This document shows positions 16,811-25,115 of a stretch of DNA of 64,000 nt, in pieces. The notes under the pieces were generated by a model. It was not told the DNA's origin, did not search any database, and was given only the letters and a program-made list of their open reading frames with translations. The stretch comes from Flavobacteriaceae bacterium (GTDB lineage Bacteria; Bacteroidota; Bacteroidia; Flavobacteriales; Flavobacteriaceae), in the NCBI GenBank assembly GCA_024743095.1, contig JANSXF010000001.1, positions 101,619 through 165,618 of the forward strand, in the 5' to 3' direction. Every line of letters begins with the position of its first letter. The stretch's first letter is position 1. The position numbers and the translations under genes were made by a program.

Positions 16811-17738
16811 TGTCCTTGTTGTTTACGGTTTGAATGAATATATCGTTAGCGGATGGTATGGTCTCTTCAAATCTGTTGATGTTGGCGACTTTGGATAGTT
16901 CCGTTAAAATATCACCTGTGTGTGATGATGTCAGCTGTACTCTAAAATTCAATTGATTTTCAATAGGGTCAATTTCCGAAGAAAGAATATTGAATTTGTC
17001 CTCCAAAGATTTTAGAAAGTCCCGAGCATCTTTTTGCACCTGCACACCAACATTGAAAATATTGTTCTTATATGCTTTTTTGATGTCTGACAATTTTCCA
17101 TCCAAAATTTTCTCTGATTTATGGATCAGGGCAATGTACTCACAAAGCTCTTCCACGGATTCCATCCGGTGCGTGGAAAAAATAATGGACGTTCCATTCT
17201 CCTTTAACTGAAGAATCTCGTCCTTGATGATGTTGGCATTTATGGGATCGAAACCGCTAAAGGGCTCATCAAAAATCAATAGTTTGGGCTCGTGGAGTAC
17301 CGTAACAATGAACTGGATTTTTTGAGCCATCCCCTTGGAAAGCTCCTGTATTTTTTTGTCCCACCAATCACCAATGTTCAAACGGTCGAACCAGTATTTG
17401 AGTTTCTCCTTGGCTTCATTTTTTGACAATCCTTTCAGCTGTGCCAAATACAATGCCTGTTCGCCTACTTTCATGCTTTTGTATAGTCCCCTCTCCTCGG
17501 GCAAATAACCGATAGATGCAATATGTTTTGGAGCCAAGGGTTCGCCGTTCAACAAAATTTCGCCGGAATCCTGATGCGCAATTTGATTGATTATCCTAAT
17601 GAAAGACGTTTTGCCCGCACCATTGGGGCCCAAAAGTCCGTAAATGCAATTCTTCGGAATTTGAAGTGAAATGTTGCTCAATGCAGTGTGGTCACCGTAT
17701 GTTTTGGTCACATTTTTGGCAACAAGGATATAATCCAT
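16800..17738 (-). CDS. ABC transporter ATP-binding protein (NatA-like)
   Basis: The 312-residue ATPase has Walker A GPNGAGKT (37-44), signature LSKGMAQK (133-140), Walker B LLIFDEPFSG (153-162) and the switch His in STHRM. A C-terminal extension of about 90 residues is typical of DUF4162-type NatA/CcmA relatives. It pairs with the overlapping permease gene downstream. As the first gene of the minus-strand operon running to 12503, it should carry the operon's promoter in the 180 bp upstream. Confidence 0.92.
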   Translation of the reverse strand: MDYILVAKNVTKTYGDHTALSNISLQIPKNCIYGLLGPNGAGKTSFIRIINQIAHQDSGEILLNGEPLAPKHIASIGYLPEERGLYKSMKVGEQALYLAQLKGLSKNEAKEKLKYWFDRLNIGDWWDKKIQELSKGMAQKIQFIVTVLHEPKLLIFDEPFSGFDPINANIIKDEILQLKENGTSIIFSTHRMESVEELCEYIALIHKSEKILDGKLSDIKKAYKNNIFNVGVQVQKDARDFLKSLEDKFNILSSEIDPIENQLNFRVQLTSSHTGDILTELSKVANINRFEETIPSANDIFIQTVNNKDNGK

Positions 17739-17787
17739 GTAAACTATTTTTTCAAAGATATGTAATTGCTAGATACCTGTTTTACCA

Positions 17788-17832
17788 TAAAAACAAAAAC
17801 CCACCCTCAACAAAATCAAGGATGGGAAAAAA
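17788..17832 (-). terminator. Intrinsic terminator after dnaJ
   Basis: On the minus strand CCCATCC (17820-17826) pairs with GGGTGGG (17800-17806) with one G-U pair, followed by TTTTTGTTTTT. It lies between the dnaJ stop and the natA-like start, separating the two operons. Confidence 0.7.
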
Positions 17833-17920
17833 ATTGCTATGAAAAAGAAAATTAGATATCGGTTACCCAACATCAGTTCCAAATATACGTTTTTTATTTA
17901 AACAGAAGATTTTTTTTCTT

Positions 17921-19036
17921 TTAAGAGAACATATCTTTCACTTTCTCAAAAAAGGATTTGTCCGATTTTTCAGGTCTTGGGACAAAGTTTTCATCATCCT
18001 GCATACGCTCAAAAAACTCCTTTTGCTCTTTATTTATGCTCTTTGGCGTCCATACATTCACATGTACCAACAAGTCTCCGGCACCATAACCGTTTAGGCT
18101 ATTGATACCTTTGCCACGAAGCCTTAAAATTTTACCGGATTGCAGGCCTGGCTCCAATTTTATACGGACTTTTCCTCCTATGGCATCAATTTCTTTGGAA
18201 CTGCCAAGGACCGCCTCGGGTATACTAATATACAAGTCGTAATGTAGGTTATCCCCTTCGCGCTTTAAAGTGTCATGCTCTACCGTTTCGATGGCCACAA
18301 GCAAATCTCCGGCAATACCATTTCCGGGGGCATCGTTACCTTTTCCGGTAACTTTAAGCTGCATTCCATCCTCAACCCCTGCTGGAATTTTGATCGATAC
18401 TGTTTCTTCCACCACCTTGAGACCTTGCGCATCAGCATCGGAAGGTTTTTTATCGATAGATTGACCGGCTCCACCGCAAGTGGTACAAGTGGTCGCTGTT
18501 TGCATTCTACCTAAGATGGTATTGGTAATTTTTGCAATCTGTCCGGTACCGTTGCAAGTTGGACAGGTTTTATAGGTTACCCCATCGGCTTGCAGCTTGC
18601 GACGCACCTTTACCTTTTTCTCCACCCCATTGGCAACCTCTTCCAAGGTCAACTTTACGCGAATACGCAGATTACTGCCCTTGGCCCTGCGCTGTCCGCC
18701 ACCAAATCCGCCAAATCCACTAAATCCGCCACCAAAGGCTCCCCCAAAAATATCACCGAACTGACTGAAGATATCGTCCATATTCATACCTCCACCGCCG
18801 AATCCGCCGCTGCCATCGAAAGCCGCATGGCCAAATTGGTCATACTTTGCCCTTTTGTCAGGATTGCCCAACACCTCGTAGGCCTCCGCAGATTTCTTGA
18901 ACATTTCCTCTGCCTTGACATCTCCCGGATTTTTATCCGGATGATATTCGATGGCCTTTTTCCGATAGGCCTTCTTGATTTCTACAGCTGAAGCTCCTTT
19001 GGAGACTCCTAATATTTCGTAATAATCTTCCTTCAT
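17921..19036 (-). CDS. dnaJ: Chaperone protein DnaJ
   Basis: The 371-residue protein has a J-domain with HPD at residues 32-34, a Gly/Phe-rich linker (about 75-115), a zinc region and C-terminal peptide-binding domains. It stimulates DnaK ATPase and delivers unfolded proteins. Only two CxxCxGxG motifs are present (CPTCNGTG and CTTCGGAG) instead of the four in E. coli DnaJ, so one zinc site is expected. I believe this is a lineage trait of many Bacteroidota. It follows grpE by 6 bp in a grpE-dnaJ operon; dnaK is not in the window. Confidence 0.97.
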   Translation of the reverse strand: MKEDYYEILGVSKGASAVEIKKAYRKKAIEYHPDKNPGDVKAEEMFKKSAEAYEVLGNPDKRAKYDQFGHAAFDGSGGFGGGGMNMDDIFSQFGDIFGGAFGGGFSGFGGFGGGQRRAKGSNLRIRVKLTLEEVANGVEKKVKVRRKLQADGVTYKTCPTCNGTGQIAKITNTILGRMQTATTCTTCGGAGQSIDKKPSDADAQGLKVVEETVSIKIPAGVEDGMQLKVTGKGNDAPGNGIAGDLLVAIETVEHDTLKREGDNLHYDLYISIPEAVLGSSKEIDAIGGKVRIKLEPGLQSGKILRLRGKGINSLNGYGAGDLLVHVNVWTPKSINKEQKEFFERMQDDENFVPRPEKSDKSFFEKVKDMFS

Positions 19037-19042
19037 ACAACT

Positions 19043-19618
19043 TTAGTTTCCAACAACAACTTTAGGGTGTCTTATGATGCGGTCACCCAGTTTAAACCCT
19101 TTTTCCACGACATCTATGATTTTTCCTTTCATTTTCTTATCGGGCGCGGGGATTTGGGTGATGGCATCGTGCACTTCGGCATCGAATGTATCCCCTGGTT
19201 CAGCTTCAACTTGCTCCAGACCTTTGTTTTTAAGGGTTTCCCTAAATTTATTACTGATGAGTTCCACTCCTTTGAACATTTCTTTGTCCTCGGATTTGGA
19301 AAGTTCCTTCAAGGCACGGTCAAAATCATCCAAAACGGGAAGCATGGCAACCATGACTTCTTGTCCCGCAGTCTTGAACAGATCCATACGCTCTTTGGAA
19401 GTCCTGCGCTTGTAATTTTCAAATTCCGCGAAAAGCCTCAAGAATTTCTCTTTTTCTTTGGCCAAATCTTCGCGCAATTTCTCCTCTTCCGAAAGCTCCT
19501 CCTTGTTTTGTTCTGCGTTCTCGGCCCCTATATGTTCTTCGTTCAGCTCAGTACTCTCTTCAGTTTGCCCTTTTTTTGGCTCATCTTCCATTTCCTCAAC
19601 CTTACCTTTATTGCTCAT
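19043..19618 (-). CDS. grpE: Nucleotide exchange factor GrpE
   Basis: This is the DnaK nucleotide-exchange factor. An acidic, disordered N-terminus (about 1-50) precedes a long coiled coil with EFENYKRRTSKER, and a C-terminal beta domain ends in GDRIIRHPKVVVG. The ORF is open further upstream, but ATG 19616-19618 (MSNKGKVEE) gives the normal 191-residue length, and the added 15 residues in front are unlike GrpE. It is the first gene of the grpE-dnaJ operon. Confidence 0.95.
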   Translation of the reverse strand: MSNKGKVEEMEDEPKKGQTEESTELNEEHIGAENAEQNKEELSEEEKLREDLAKEKEKFLRLFAEFENYKRRTSKERMDLFKTAGQEVMVAMLPVLDDFDRALKELSKSEDKEMFKGVELISNKFRETLKNKGLEQVEAEPGDTFDAEVHDAITQIPAPDKKMKGKIIDVVEKGFKLGDRIIRHPKVVVGN

Positions 19619-19753
19619 GTTGTATTGTTTTATTCTGATTTGAAGTGGCAAAAGTACTGCCAATTGTATAAAAATGTCAAAATGTCACCGCAAAACATAA
19701 AAAAAGCCGCCTAAGCGGTCTTTACGTATTCACAACATGTTGAACAAACCAGA

Positions 19754-20698
19754 CTAAGCCTCAATGGATGCAGGAACCCCTTCCTCTTGCGAAACATATA
19801 AGTTTTTTAATGCCTGACATATATTGGCATATTGAAAAACAAAACCTTCGTCTTCGATTTTTTTGCCGCTTACCCTCTGACTTGCCAACAAAAGCACAGA
19901 CATTTCACCCAATAATGCTTTTAAAATAAAAGCGGGTACATTGGGTAACCAAAGGGGACGGTCCAAAACCTTTGCCAATTCTTTGGTAAGTTTTGTATTG
20001 GTTACCGGATTTGGAGCTACAGCGTTATATGTCCCAGTAAGATTATTCTCTACCGCAAAGACAAACATTTGGGCCAAATCTTCGATATGCACCCAAGATT
20101 GCCATTGGTCTCCAGTTCCAATGGGCGCGCCCATAAAATTTTTGACCGGAATGGCCATTTTTGGCAAAGCACCCCCATCAGAAGAAAGAACAAGACCTAT
20201 CCTTATTTTGGCCACATCCATTCCAAACTTCTTAAAAGTGCTTGCCTCAGCTTCCCATTTCGTTACAACATCGGCCAAGAATCCATCATCTATTTTTGTA
20301 GTATCCTCACTGTAATACTCACACACGGAATTTGGATAAATACCAATCGCCGACGCGGAAACCAAGCATTCCACTTCTCTGTTGCCAGACCTTTCCAAAC
20401 CCTCCCTTAAGGTCTGAAGACTATTGATTCTACTGGTAAGTACTTTCTTTTTATGTTGGGGAGTCCAACGTTTGGCTATACTTGTACCCGCCAAGTTAAT
20501 GATGGCCTGTACATCACGAAAACATTCCAAATCGATTTCCCCTTTGTTGGGATTCCAATAAAACCCTTGGAAATCTTCCGAAGAATCTATCTTACCCTTG
20601 CTTGTAGTCAAATAATTTACTGGAATGCCTTTTTGGTGCAACACCTTTACTATGGCTTGCCCCACTAGTCCAGTAGCTCCTGTTATCAACACCTTCAT
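19754..20698 (-). CDS. TIGR01777-family NAD(P)-dependent epimerase/oxidoreductase
   Basis: The 314-residue protein has an N-terminal Rossmann motif GATGLVGQ (7-14) and NLAGTSIAKRW, typical of the TIGR01777 subfamily (SDR39U1-like, YfcH) of extended short-chain dehydrogenases. It also has the C-terminal DUF1731-like domain (GTYNAVAPNPVTN, then LGEMSVLLLASQRVSGKKI). The substrate is unknown for the family. It stands alone, with a weak hairpin (GCCGCCTAAGCGGT) and T-run downstream at about 19699-19723 on the minus strand that may end its transcript. Confidence 0.9.
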   Translation of the reverse strand: MKVLITGATGLVGQAIVKVLHQKGIPVNYLTTSKGKIDSSEDFQGFYWNPNKGEIDLECFRDVQAIINLAGTSIAKRWTPQHKKKVLTSRINSLQTLREGLERSGNREVECLVSASAIGIYPNSVCEYYSEDTTKIDDGFLADVVTKWEAEASTFKKFGMDVAKIRIGLVLSSDGGALPKMAIPVKNFMGAPIGTGDQWQSWVHIEDLAQMFVFAVENNLTGTYNAVAPNPVTNTKLTKELAKVLDRPLWLPNVPAFILKALLGEMSVLLLASQRVSGKKIEDEGFVFQYANICQALKNLYVSQEEGVPASIEA

Positions 20699-20824
20699 AT
20701 ATCATCCTTTTGCACAAAGTTATAGGTTTAATCGACTGTTTATGAGACGTTAATTTAGGTTTAACATATTTGTTTAAACTTTAGATCTATTTATGATATC
20801 AAAAGGGCAAAACTTAACAGGTCA

Positions 20825-21496
20825 TTAGCTGTTAAGAGGTTTTATGGCCCTGAGCATTTCCCTTTTGCCTGGAGGTCCGGGCAATCGCTCCACGATAAAA
20901 CCCACAGCCTGCATGGCCCTGCGAACGCTGCCTTTGGCAGCATATGTAACCAAAACGCCATCGACCGTAAGTGCTTGGTACATTTTTGAGAAGATTTCTT
21001 CTGTCCAAAGCTCTGGCTGCACACGGGCACCAAATGCATCAAAATAAATAAGGTTGAACAAATCTTGCTGGTCGATTTGCTTAAAATCCTTTTTTTGTTT
21101 TAAAAGAGAGAAATCGGTTGTAATAGAAATGGCTTCCTCCCATGCCGAACTATGCATTTTTTGAAATGTTTGCTGCAAACCTTCAAGACCCAACTGCTCA
21201 CAATAGTCGAGCTGATTCACTTCTTCCATGGAAACAGGAAATGCCTCAACACCGACATAGTCTATTTGTAGTTTTTGGCTCACTGCTTCATGAAGCGTAA
21301 TAAGCGTATTGAGTCCCGTTCCAAAACCTATTTCCAGTAGATGGATCTTTCTATTTTTAAACAACCGCAGACCATGCTCAATAAAAACATGGTAGGCCTC
21401 TTGAACTGCACCGTGTTTGGAGTGGTACTGTTCGTCCCAGTCTTCAATTTGGATGGTCTTTGAACCATCACCGGTAACGATTATTTTTCGCTTCAA
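20825..21496 (-). CDS. mnmD: tRNA 5-methylaminomethyl-2-thiouridine methyltransferase MnmD-like
   Basis: This 223-residue protein matches the methyltransferase half of MnmC. The AdoMet site is LLEIGFGTGLNTL (residues about 54-66), and NLIYFDAFGARVQPELWT and TYAAKGSVRRAM are signature segments. It methylates the aminomethyl group of U34 in certain tRNAs. E. coli MnmC is a fusion with an FAD-dependent oxidase; here only the methyltransferase is present, as in other bacteria with a free-standing MnmD. Its start overlaps the stop of the DUF4920 gene by 4 bp, so the two are coupled. Confidence 0.9.
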   Translation of the reverse strand: MKRKIIVTGDGSKTIQIEDWDEQYHSKHGAVQEAYHVFIEHGLRLFKNRKIHLLEIGFGTGLNTLITLHEAVSQKLQIDYVGVEAFPVSMEEVNQLDYCEQLGLEGLQQTFQKMHSSAWEEAISITTDFSLLKQKKDFKQIDQQDLFNLIYFDAFGARVQPELWTEEIFSKMYQALTVDGVLVTYAAKGSVRRAMQAVGFIVERLPGPPGKREMLRAIKPLNS

Positions 21497-21969
21497 GGTT
21501 GGTTGGCGATCAGTACTCCGTCCGCTTCAAACCTCAATGTTTTCTTGGGGGCGGTAATTTGGGACAATTCGTCTTCGGATGCGCCTTCGTCCTCTGCGTA
21601 GTGTCGTTGGTCCTCAACGGACATTTCTTCAAAAAAGGCCGCACCGTTCATTACCACTTTTTTTCCAGCAGCGTCCTTTGGCACAAAGAACCCATAATCC
21701 TTAAAGCGAACGAAAACCTCATCATTGGATTCCAATTTCACCTTCATCCAACAACCTTTGGCTTGGCAAACTTCCTTGATCTCGCCGACTATTTGGGTCC
21801 GCAACGAATCCTTGCCCGAGATTTCATCAAATGGAGCGGATGTTTTGGAAGCCTCTCCGGATACTTTGAATTCCTCTCCAAAATAATCGCCTTTAAAGGT
21901 TTCTTGCTTACATGAAACCAGCATTATACCGAGTAAAATAATTGAAGCAAAAGTGTTAAAAATTCTCAT
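21493..21969 (-). CDS. DUF4920 lipoprotein-like protein
   Basis: This is a DUF4920 family protein (about 158 residues). The N-terminus is a lipoprotein-like signal (MRIFNTFASIILLGIMLVSC), so the Cys is probably lipidated. The body holds CQAKGCWMKVKL and FVRFKDYGFFVPKDA, hallmarks of the family and related to OB-fold-like domains. The role is unknown. The start at Met 21969 is preferred over the ATG four codons earlier because it directly begins the signal peptide. The gene overlaps mnmD by 4 bp. Confidence 0.8.
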   Translation of the reverse strand: MRIFNTFASIILLGIMLVSCKQETFKGDYFGEEFKVSGEASKTSAPFDEISGKDSLRTQIVGEIKEVCQAKGCWMKVKLESNDEVFVRFKDYGFFVPKDAAGKKVVMNGAAFFEEMSVEDQRHYAEDEGASEDELSQITAPKKTLRFEADGVLIANQP

Positions 21970-21988
21970 TTTCGATAACATTTAAGTA

Positions 21989-22018
21989 TTTGTGGGTCAA
22001 GTCTAATATTTAGATTTG
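21989..22018 (+). promoter_or_regulatory. Bacteroidota promoter of ilvE
   Basis: TTTG (21989-21992), an 18-bp spacer and TAGATTTG (22011-22018) fit the Bacteroidota -33/-7 consensus (TTTG-N19-TAnnTTTG). The expected transcript start, near 22025, leaves a leader of about 50 nt before the ilvE ATG. Confidence 0.65.
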
Positions 22019-22075
22019 ATAAACGTCCAAAACTAACAATAAATAGCTAATTTTATCCCTGTAAATGTAAGTGAT

Positions 22076-23143
22076 ATGGAAACATTAGCGAATAAAATAG
22101 CCATAGAGAGGGCAAAAAGCTCAAAAATCCATGATGTGGATTTTGATAATCTTTCCTTTGGAAGTGTTTATTCCGACCACATGTTGGTCTGTGATTATAA
22201 GAATGGTGAGTGGTCCGCTCCCAAGGTGGTTCCTTACCAGCCGATTACCCTGGACCCTTCGGCAAAGATTTTCCACTACGGACAATCTATTTTTGAAGGA
22301 ATGAAAGCCTACAAGGACGAGAACGGCAAAGTGTGGCTTTTTAGACCTGAAGAAAACTGCAGACGATTGAACAGGTCCGCTGAGAGACTTGCCATTCCAC
22401 AAATACCCGAAGCTTATTTCATGGAAGGGCTCAACGCGCTTATCCAAGTGGAAAGCGATTGGATTCCACAAAACCCTGGAAGCTCCCTGTACATTAGACC
22501 ATTCGTTTTTGCTTCAGGAAACGGATTTCATGCCTCTCCTGCAAACGAGTATAAATTCATAATCGCATGCGCGCCATCTGGGTCCTATTTTTCTGGCAAG
22601 GTGAAGGTTTTGATCGAAGAAACCTATTCACGAGCCGCAAACGGTGGCGTAGGTTACGCCAAAGCAGGTGGTAACTATGCCGGACAGTTTTATCCAACAA
22701 AGTTGGCAGCGGATAAGGGGTATCAACAAGTAATCTGGACAGACGATAATACACACGAATTTATTGAGGAGGCAGGAGCAATGAATGTTTTTGTTCGAAT
22801 CAACGATACATTAATGACCGCCCCTACCAGTGATCGCATCTTGGACGGAATTACCAGAAAGAGCATTTTGGACATTGCCAAAGATGAAGGCATTAAGATC
22901 GAAGTTCGCAAAATATCCGTCCATGAATTGGTCGAAGCTGCGGAAAACGGCTCATTGAAAGAAATGTTCGGTGCAGGTACCGCAGCGGTAGTTTCTCCAA
23001 TTTCTGGTTTTGGATATCACGGAAAGGATTATGATCTGCCAGATTTGGACGAAAGCTATGCCTCTTTGTTGAAAAAAAGAATGACAGACATTCAATATAA
23101 TCGAGCAGAAGACAAATTTGGATGGCGACACGAAGTCATCTAG
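22076..23143 (+). CDS. ilvE: Branched-chain amino acid aminotransferase
   Basis: The 355-residue protein is a fold-type IV aminotransferase with FHYGQSIFEGMKAY (66-79) and the PLP lysine K196 in GYAKAGGNYA. It catalyses the last step of Leu, Ile and Val synthesis and the first of their breakdown, using 2-oxoglutarate/glutamate. The size fits the long (eukaryote-like) IlvE type. It has a good promoter upstream and a bidirectional terminator downstream shared with the convergent MazG-like gene. Confidence 0.95.
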   Translation: METLANKIAIERAKSSKIHDVDFDNLSFGSVYSDHMLVCDYKNGEWSAPKVVPYQPITLDPSAKIFHYGQSIFEGMKAYKDENGKVWLFRPEENCRRLNRSAERLAIPQIPEAYFMEGLNALIQVESDWIPQNPGSSLYIRPFVFASGNGFHASPANEYKFIIACAPSGSYFSGKVKVLIEETYSRAANGGVGYAKAGGNYAGQFYPTKLAADKGYQQVIWTDDNTHEFIEEAGAMNVFVRINDTLMTAPTSDRILDGITRKSILDIAKDEGIKIEVRKISVHELVEAAENGSLKEMFGAGTAAVVSPISGFGYHGKDYDLPDLDESYASLLKKRMTDIQYNRAEDKFGWRHEVI

Positions 23144-23150
23144 AACAAAC

Positions 23151-23176
23151 AAAAAGGCGCCAGTGGCGCCTTTTTT
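23151..23176. terminator. Bidirectional terminator between ilvE and the MazG-like gene
   Basis: AAAAAGGCGCC (23151-23161) pairs with GGCGCCTTTTT (23165-23175) around a 3-nt loop. The A and T tracts make it work on both strands. The minus-strand gene's stop codon lies within its edge. Confidence 0.85.
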
Positions 23177-23561
23177 ATTTATCAATTATGGTTTGAATAT
23201 CAGGTTTAAAATAGTTCGGCCCCTTTAACACCTTCCCGTCTTCACGGTAAATAGGTTTTCCATCTGCACCGAGTTTACTCATATTGCTCCGCTGAATCTC
23301 CTCGAAAACTTCTTCAATCTTATATTGCATGCCATGCTCCAATATGGTTCCACATAAAATATAGAGCATATCCCCAAGGGCGTCCGCAACTTCCACCAAA
23401 TCATTGTTGTTGGCAGCTTCCAAATATTCGCGGTTTTCCTCGTCCATCAAATTAAACCTGAGTTTGTTCTTTTCTGCACCCAAGTCCGCTTTGGGTTTTT
23501 GCAAGACTCCCAGACCAAATGAATTGTGGAAGAGTTCCACAGCTTTAATTTTACCTTCCAT
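23175..23561 (-). CDS. MazG-like nucleoside triphosphate pyrophosphohydrolase
   Basis: This 128-residue protein belongs to the all-alpha NTP pyrophosphatase group. The metal-binding pattern is DEENREYLEA (Glu cluster) followed by VADALGDMLYIL, the usual ExxE and D..D arrangement. The region EVFEEIQRSNMSKLGADGKP is characteristic of the family. It probably hydrolyses non-canonical or excess nucleotides. The gene converges on ilvE. Confidence 0.85.
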   Translation of the reverse strand: MEGKIKAVELFHNSFGLGVLQKPKADLGAEKNKLRFNLMDEENREYLEAANNNDLVEVADALGDMLYILCGTILEHGMQYKIEEVFEEIQRSNMSKLGADGKPIYREDGKVLKGPNYFKPDIQTIIDK

Positions 23562-23576
23562 TACTTTATTTTGATT

Positions 23577-23584
23577 TAGCTTTG
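23577..23584 (+). promoter_or_regulatory. -7 element of the small membrane protein gene
   Basis: TAGCTTTG matches TAnnTTTG. It lies 17 bp upstream of the ATG at 23601; a clear -33 box is not seen. The 5' leader would be very short. Confidence 0.4.
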
Positions 23585-23600
23585 CATAAAAATATAAAAT

Positions 23601-23789
23601 ATGTTCACCACAGGACAGGTAATTTTTGCAGCTTTATTCTTTATTGTCTTTGTCGCGATTATCGCTTCATCCTACCGAAAGGACAAAAAACTGCACAAAA
23701 AGAATTATAAAGGAGTTATTTGGATACTCGCTTCCTTTATAACTTTCATTCTCATTCTGTTCCTTATTAAATACTTCCTTAAAAATTAA
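23601..23789 (+). CDS. Small two-span membrane protein, hypothetical
   Basis: This 62-residue protein has two hydrophobic helices (about 6-23 and 41-60) separated by a basic loop, SYRKDKKLHKKNYKG, so both ends probably face outside. I do not recognise a family, but the clean membrane topology and the promoter-like TAGCTTTG upstream support a real gene. A different 59-residue membrane protein is encoded just downstream. Confidence 0.6.
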   Translation: MFTTGQVIFAALFFIVFVAIIASSYRKDKKLHKKNYKGVIWILASFITFILILFLIKYFLKN

Positions 23790-23870
23790 CTGTTTAATTA
23801 CAGTTGCCACAAAAATAATCAGTTTCACAACAATAGTAGCCCTTAGATTTCGTTCTTATAAGAAAAGCCG

Positions 23871-23878
23871 TACTTTTG
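23871..23878 (+). promoter_or_regulatory. -7 element of a small membrane protein gene
   Basis: TACTTTTG matches TAnnTTTG 28 bp upstream of ATG 23907. TTTCG about 18 bp further upstream may serve as the -33 box. Confidence 0.45.
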
Positions 23879-23906
23879 TATTAACATTAATTTAGCATTA
23901 ACCTAA

Positions 23907-24086
23907 ATGACTGTATTTTTAAGTATCCTTTTTGTTTTACTTGCAATTAATGCCATTCTATTGATTTTCAGCGTAAACGGGGCCAAAGAAAGATTCTCAA
24001 AACCGATTCAACGGATTTCAGAAATCTCAACCACCAAAATTTTACCTCGTGAGACTGTTGAAACCGAGTATAAAGAAGCGGTTTAG
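23907..24086 (+). CDS. Small single-span membrane protein, hypothetical
   Basis: This 59-residue ORF starts MTVFLSILFVLLAINAIL, a membrane helix (about 3-24). A positively charged linker (GAKERFSKPIQR) and a polar tail ending ETVETEYKEAV follow. It has a promoter-like element upstream and ends 16 bp before crcB, so the two may be co-transcribed. Its family is not recognised. Confidence 0.6.
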   Translation: MTVFLSILFVLLAINAILLIFSVNGAKERFSKPIQRISEISTTKILPRETVETEYKEAV

Positions 24087-24102
24087 TTTGTACCTTTAAG
24101 GT

Positions 24103-24474
24103 ATGAAACAAGCTTTACTTGTCTTTTTAGGTGGGGGATTAGGAAGTGTTTTACGCTACCTGATCTCTAAACCGCTCAACCCTCTTTTCCATAATTTTTT
24201 TTTAGGGACATTCTTGGCAAATATTATTGGGTGTTTGTTAATAGGTCTTTTTCTAGGGTTGTCGGCCAAAGGCAATATACTGAACTACAACAACACCCTA
24301 TTTCTTGCCACCGGGTTCTGTGGTGGCTTCACTACATTCTCCGCCTTTGCCTTCGAAAAACATTCACTATTAAAAAGTGGCGACCTTCTTCATTTGGCAA
24401 TTTATATGGTTTCCAGTATAGGCATTGGTGTCTTGGCCGTTGTTTTGGGATTATGGATAGCCAAACACATTTAG
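24103..24474 (+). CDS. crcB: Fluoride channel CrcB/FluC
   Basis: The 123-residue protein has four membrane helices, GGGLGSVLRY near the start, and GFCGGFTTFSAFAFE (about 72-86), the Fluc signature with the Phe-box and polar track residues. Fluc proteins work as dual-topology dimers exporting fluoride. It is a single gene of standard length. I see no fluoride riboswitch consensus upstream. Confidence 0.93.
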   Translation: MKQALLVFLGGGLGSVLRYLISKPLNPLFHNFFLGTFLANIIGCLLIGLFLGLSAKGNILNYNNTLFLATGFCGGFTTFSAFAFEKHSLLKSGDLLHLAIYMVSSIGIGVLAVVLGLWIAKHI

Positions 24475-24623
24475 TAGTTATAAATTGCATTTTTTAAGTT
24501 AAAATTTGTTAAAAAACGAACATTTCTCACTTTCTAAGCCATCAATCTTGTGAAAAATGAACTAATACACATTAAATGTTAATTTAAAATCAATAAATAA
24601 CCAACAAATGTTAATGTAAAATT

Positions 24624-24658
24624 AAATACCCCTAAAATTTCAGGGGTATTTTTTTTAT
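24624..24658 (+). terminator. Intrinsic terminator before glnK
   Basis: AAATACCCCT (24624-24633) pairs with AGGGGTATTT (24642-24651) around an 8-nt loop, followed by a run of T. It ends the crcB transcript upstream of the glnK promoter. Confidence 0.8.
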
Positions 24659-24715
24659 ACCCATAAAAATATCCGGTACACCCCTTACTTTTTTATGGTC
24701 TTGACTTTTATCCTA

Positions 24716-24723
24716 TATATTTG
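24716..24723 (+). promoter_or_regulatory. -7 element of the glnK-amt operon
   Basis: TATATTTG is a perfect TAnnTTTG match 24 bp before the glnK ATG. No good TTTG lies 19 bp upstream, so another activator may be needed; that is inference. Confidence 0.5.
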
Positions 24724-24746
24724 AGACATCAATTAACTACTTAATT

Positions 24747-25085
24747 ATGAAAAAAGTCGAGGCAATTATTAGAAAATCCAAATTTGATGAGGTAAAAAAA
24801 GCCCTCCATCAAATTGAGGTCAACTTCTTTAGTTACTGGGATGTAACAGGAGTTGGAAATGAAAAGCAAGGACATGTCTATCGTGGCATATCGTACAGTA
24901 CTAGCGATATTCAACGAAGGTATTTGGTTATCGTGGTTAGCGATGACTTCCTGGAAAAAACCGTGAACGTATTACTGGACACTGCGAGCACCGGTAACGT
25001 AGGTGATGGAAAAATTTTCGTCTCCGATGTTATAGAGGCTTACAGAATTAGGACCAAGGAAAGCGGAAGCGCAGGAATCAACTAA
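24747..25085 (+). CDS. glnK: PII nitrogen regulatory protein
   Basis: This 112-residue protein has the PII fold: MKKVEAIIRKSKFDEVKKAL at the start, a T-loop region with GVGNEKQGHVYRGISY (the last Tyr matches the uridylylated Tyr51 position), and the C-terminal signature KIFVSDVIEAYRIRT. PII proteins sense ATP, ADP and 2-oxoglutarate, and GlnK-type members block AmtB when ammonium is plentiful. The amt gene follows 30 bp downstream, which supports the GlnK name. Confidence 0.92.
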   Translation: MKKVEAIIRKSKFDEVKKALHQIEVNFFSYWDVTGVGNEKQGHVYRGISYSTSDIQRRYLVIVVSDDFLEKTVNVLLDTASTGNVGDGKIFVSDVIEAYRIRTKESGSAGIN

Positions 25086-25115
25086 CATTAATAGCCAAAC
25101 TTAAAAACTTAGATT

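Noticed and set aside
19043..19663. Longer GrpE start at 19663
   Set aside because: The extra 15 N-terminal residues are unlike GrpE; ATG 19618 gives the normal sequence.
24475..24746. Fluoride riboswitch near crcB
   Set aside because: No matching conserved motif upstream of crcB; this AT-rich region is downstream and holds a terminator.
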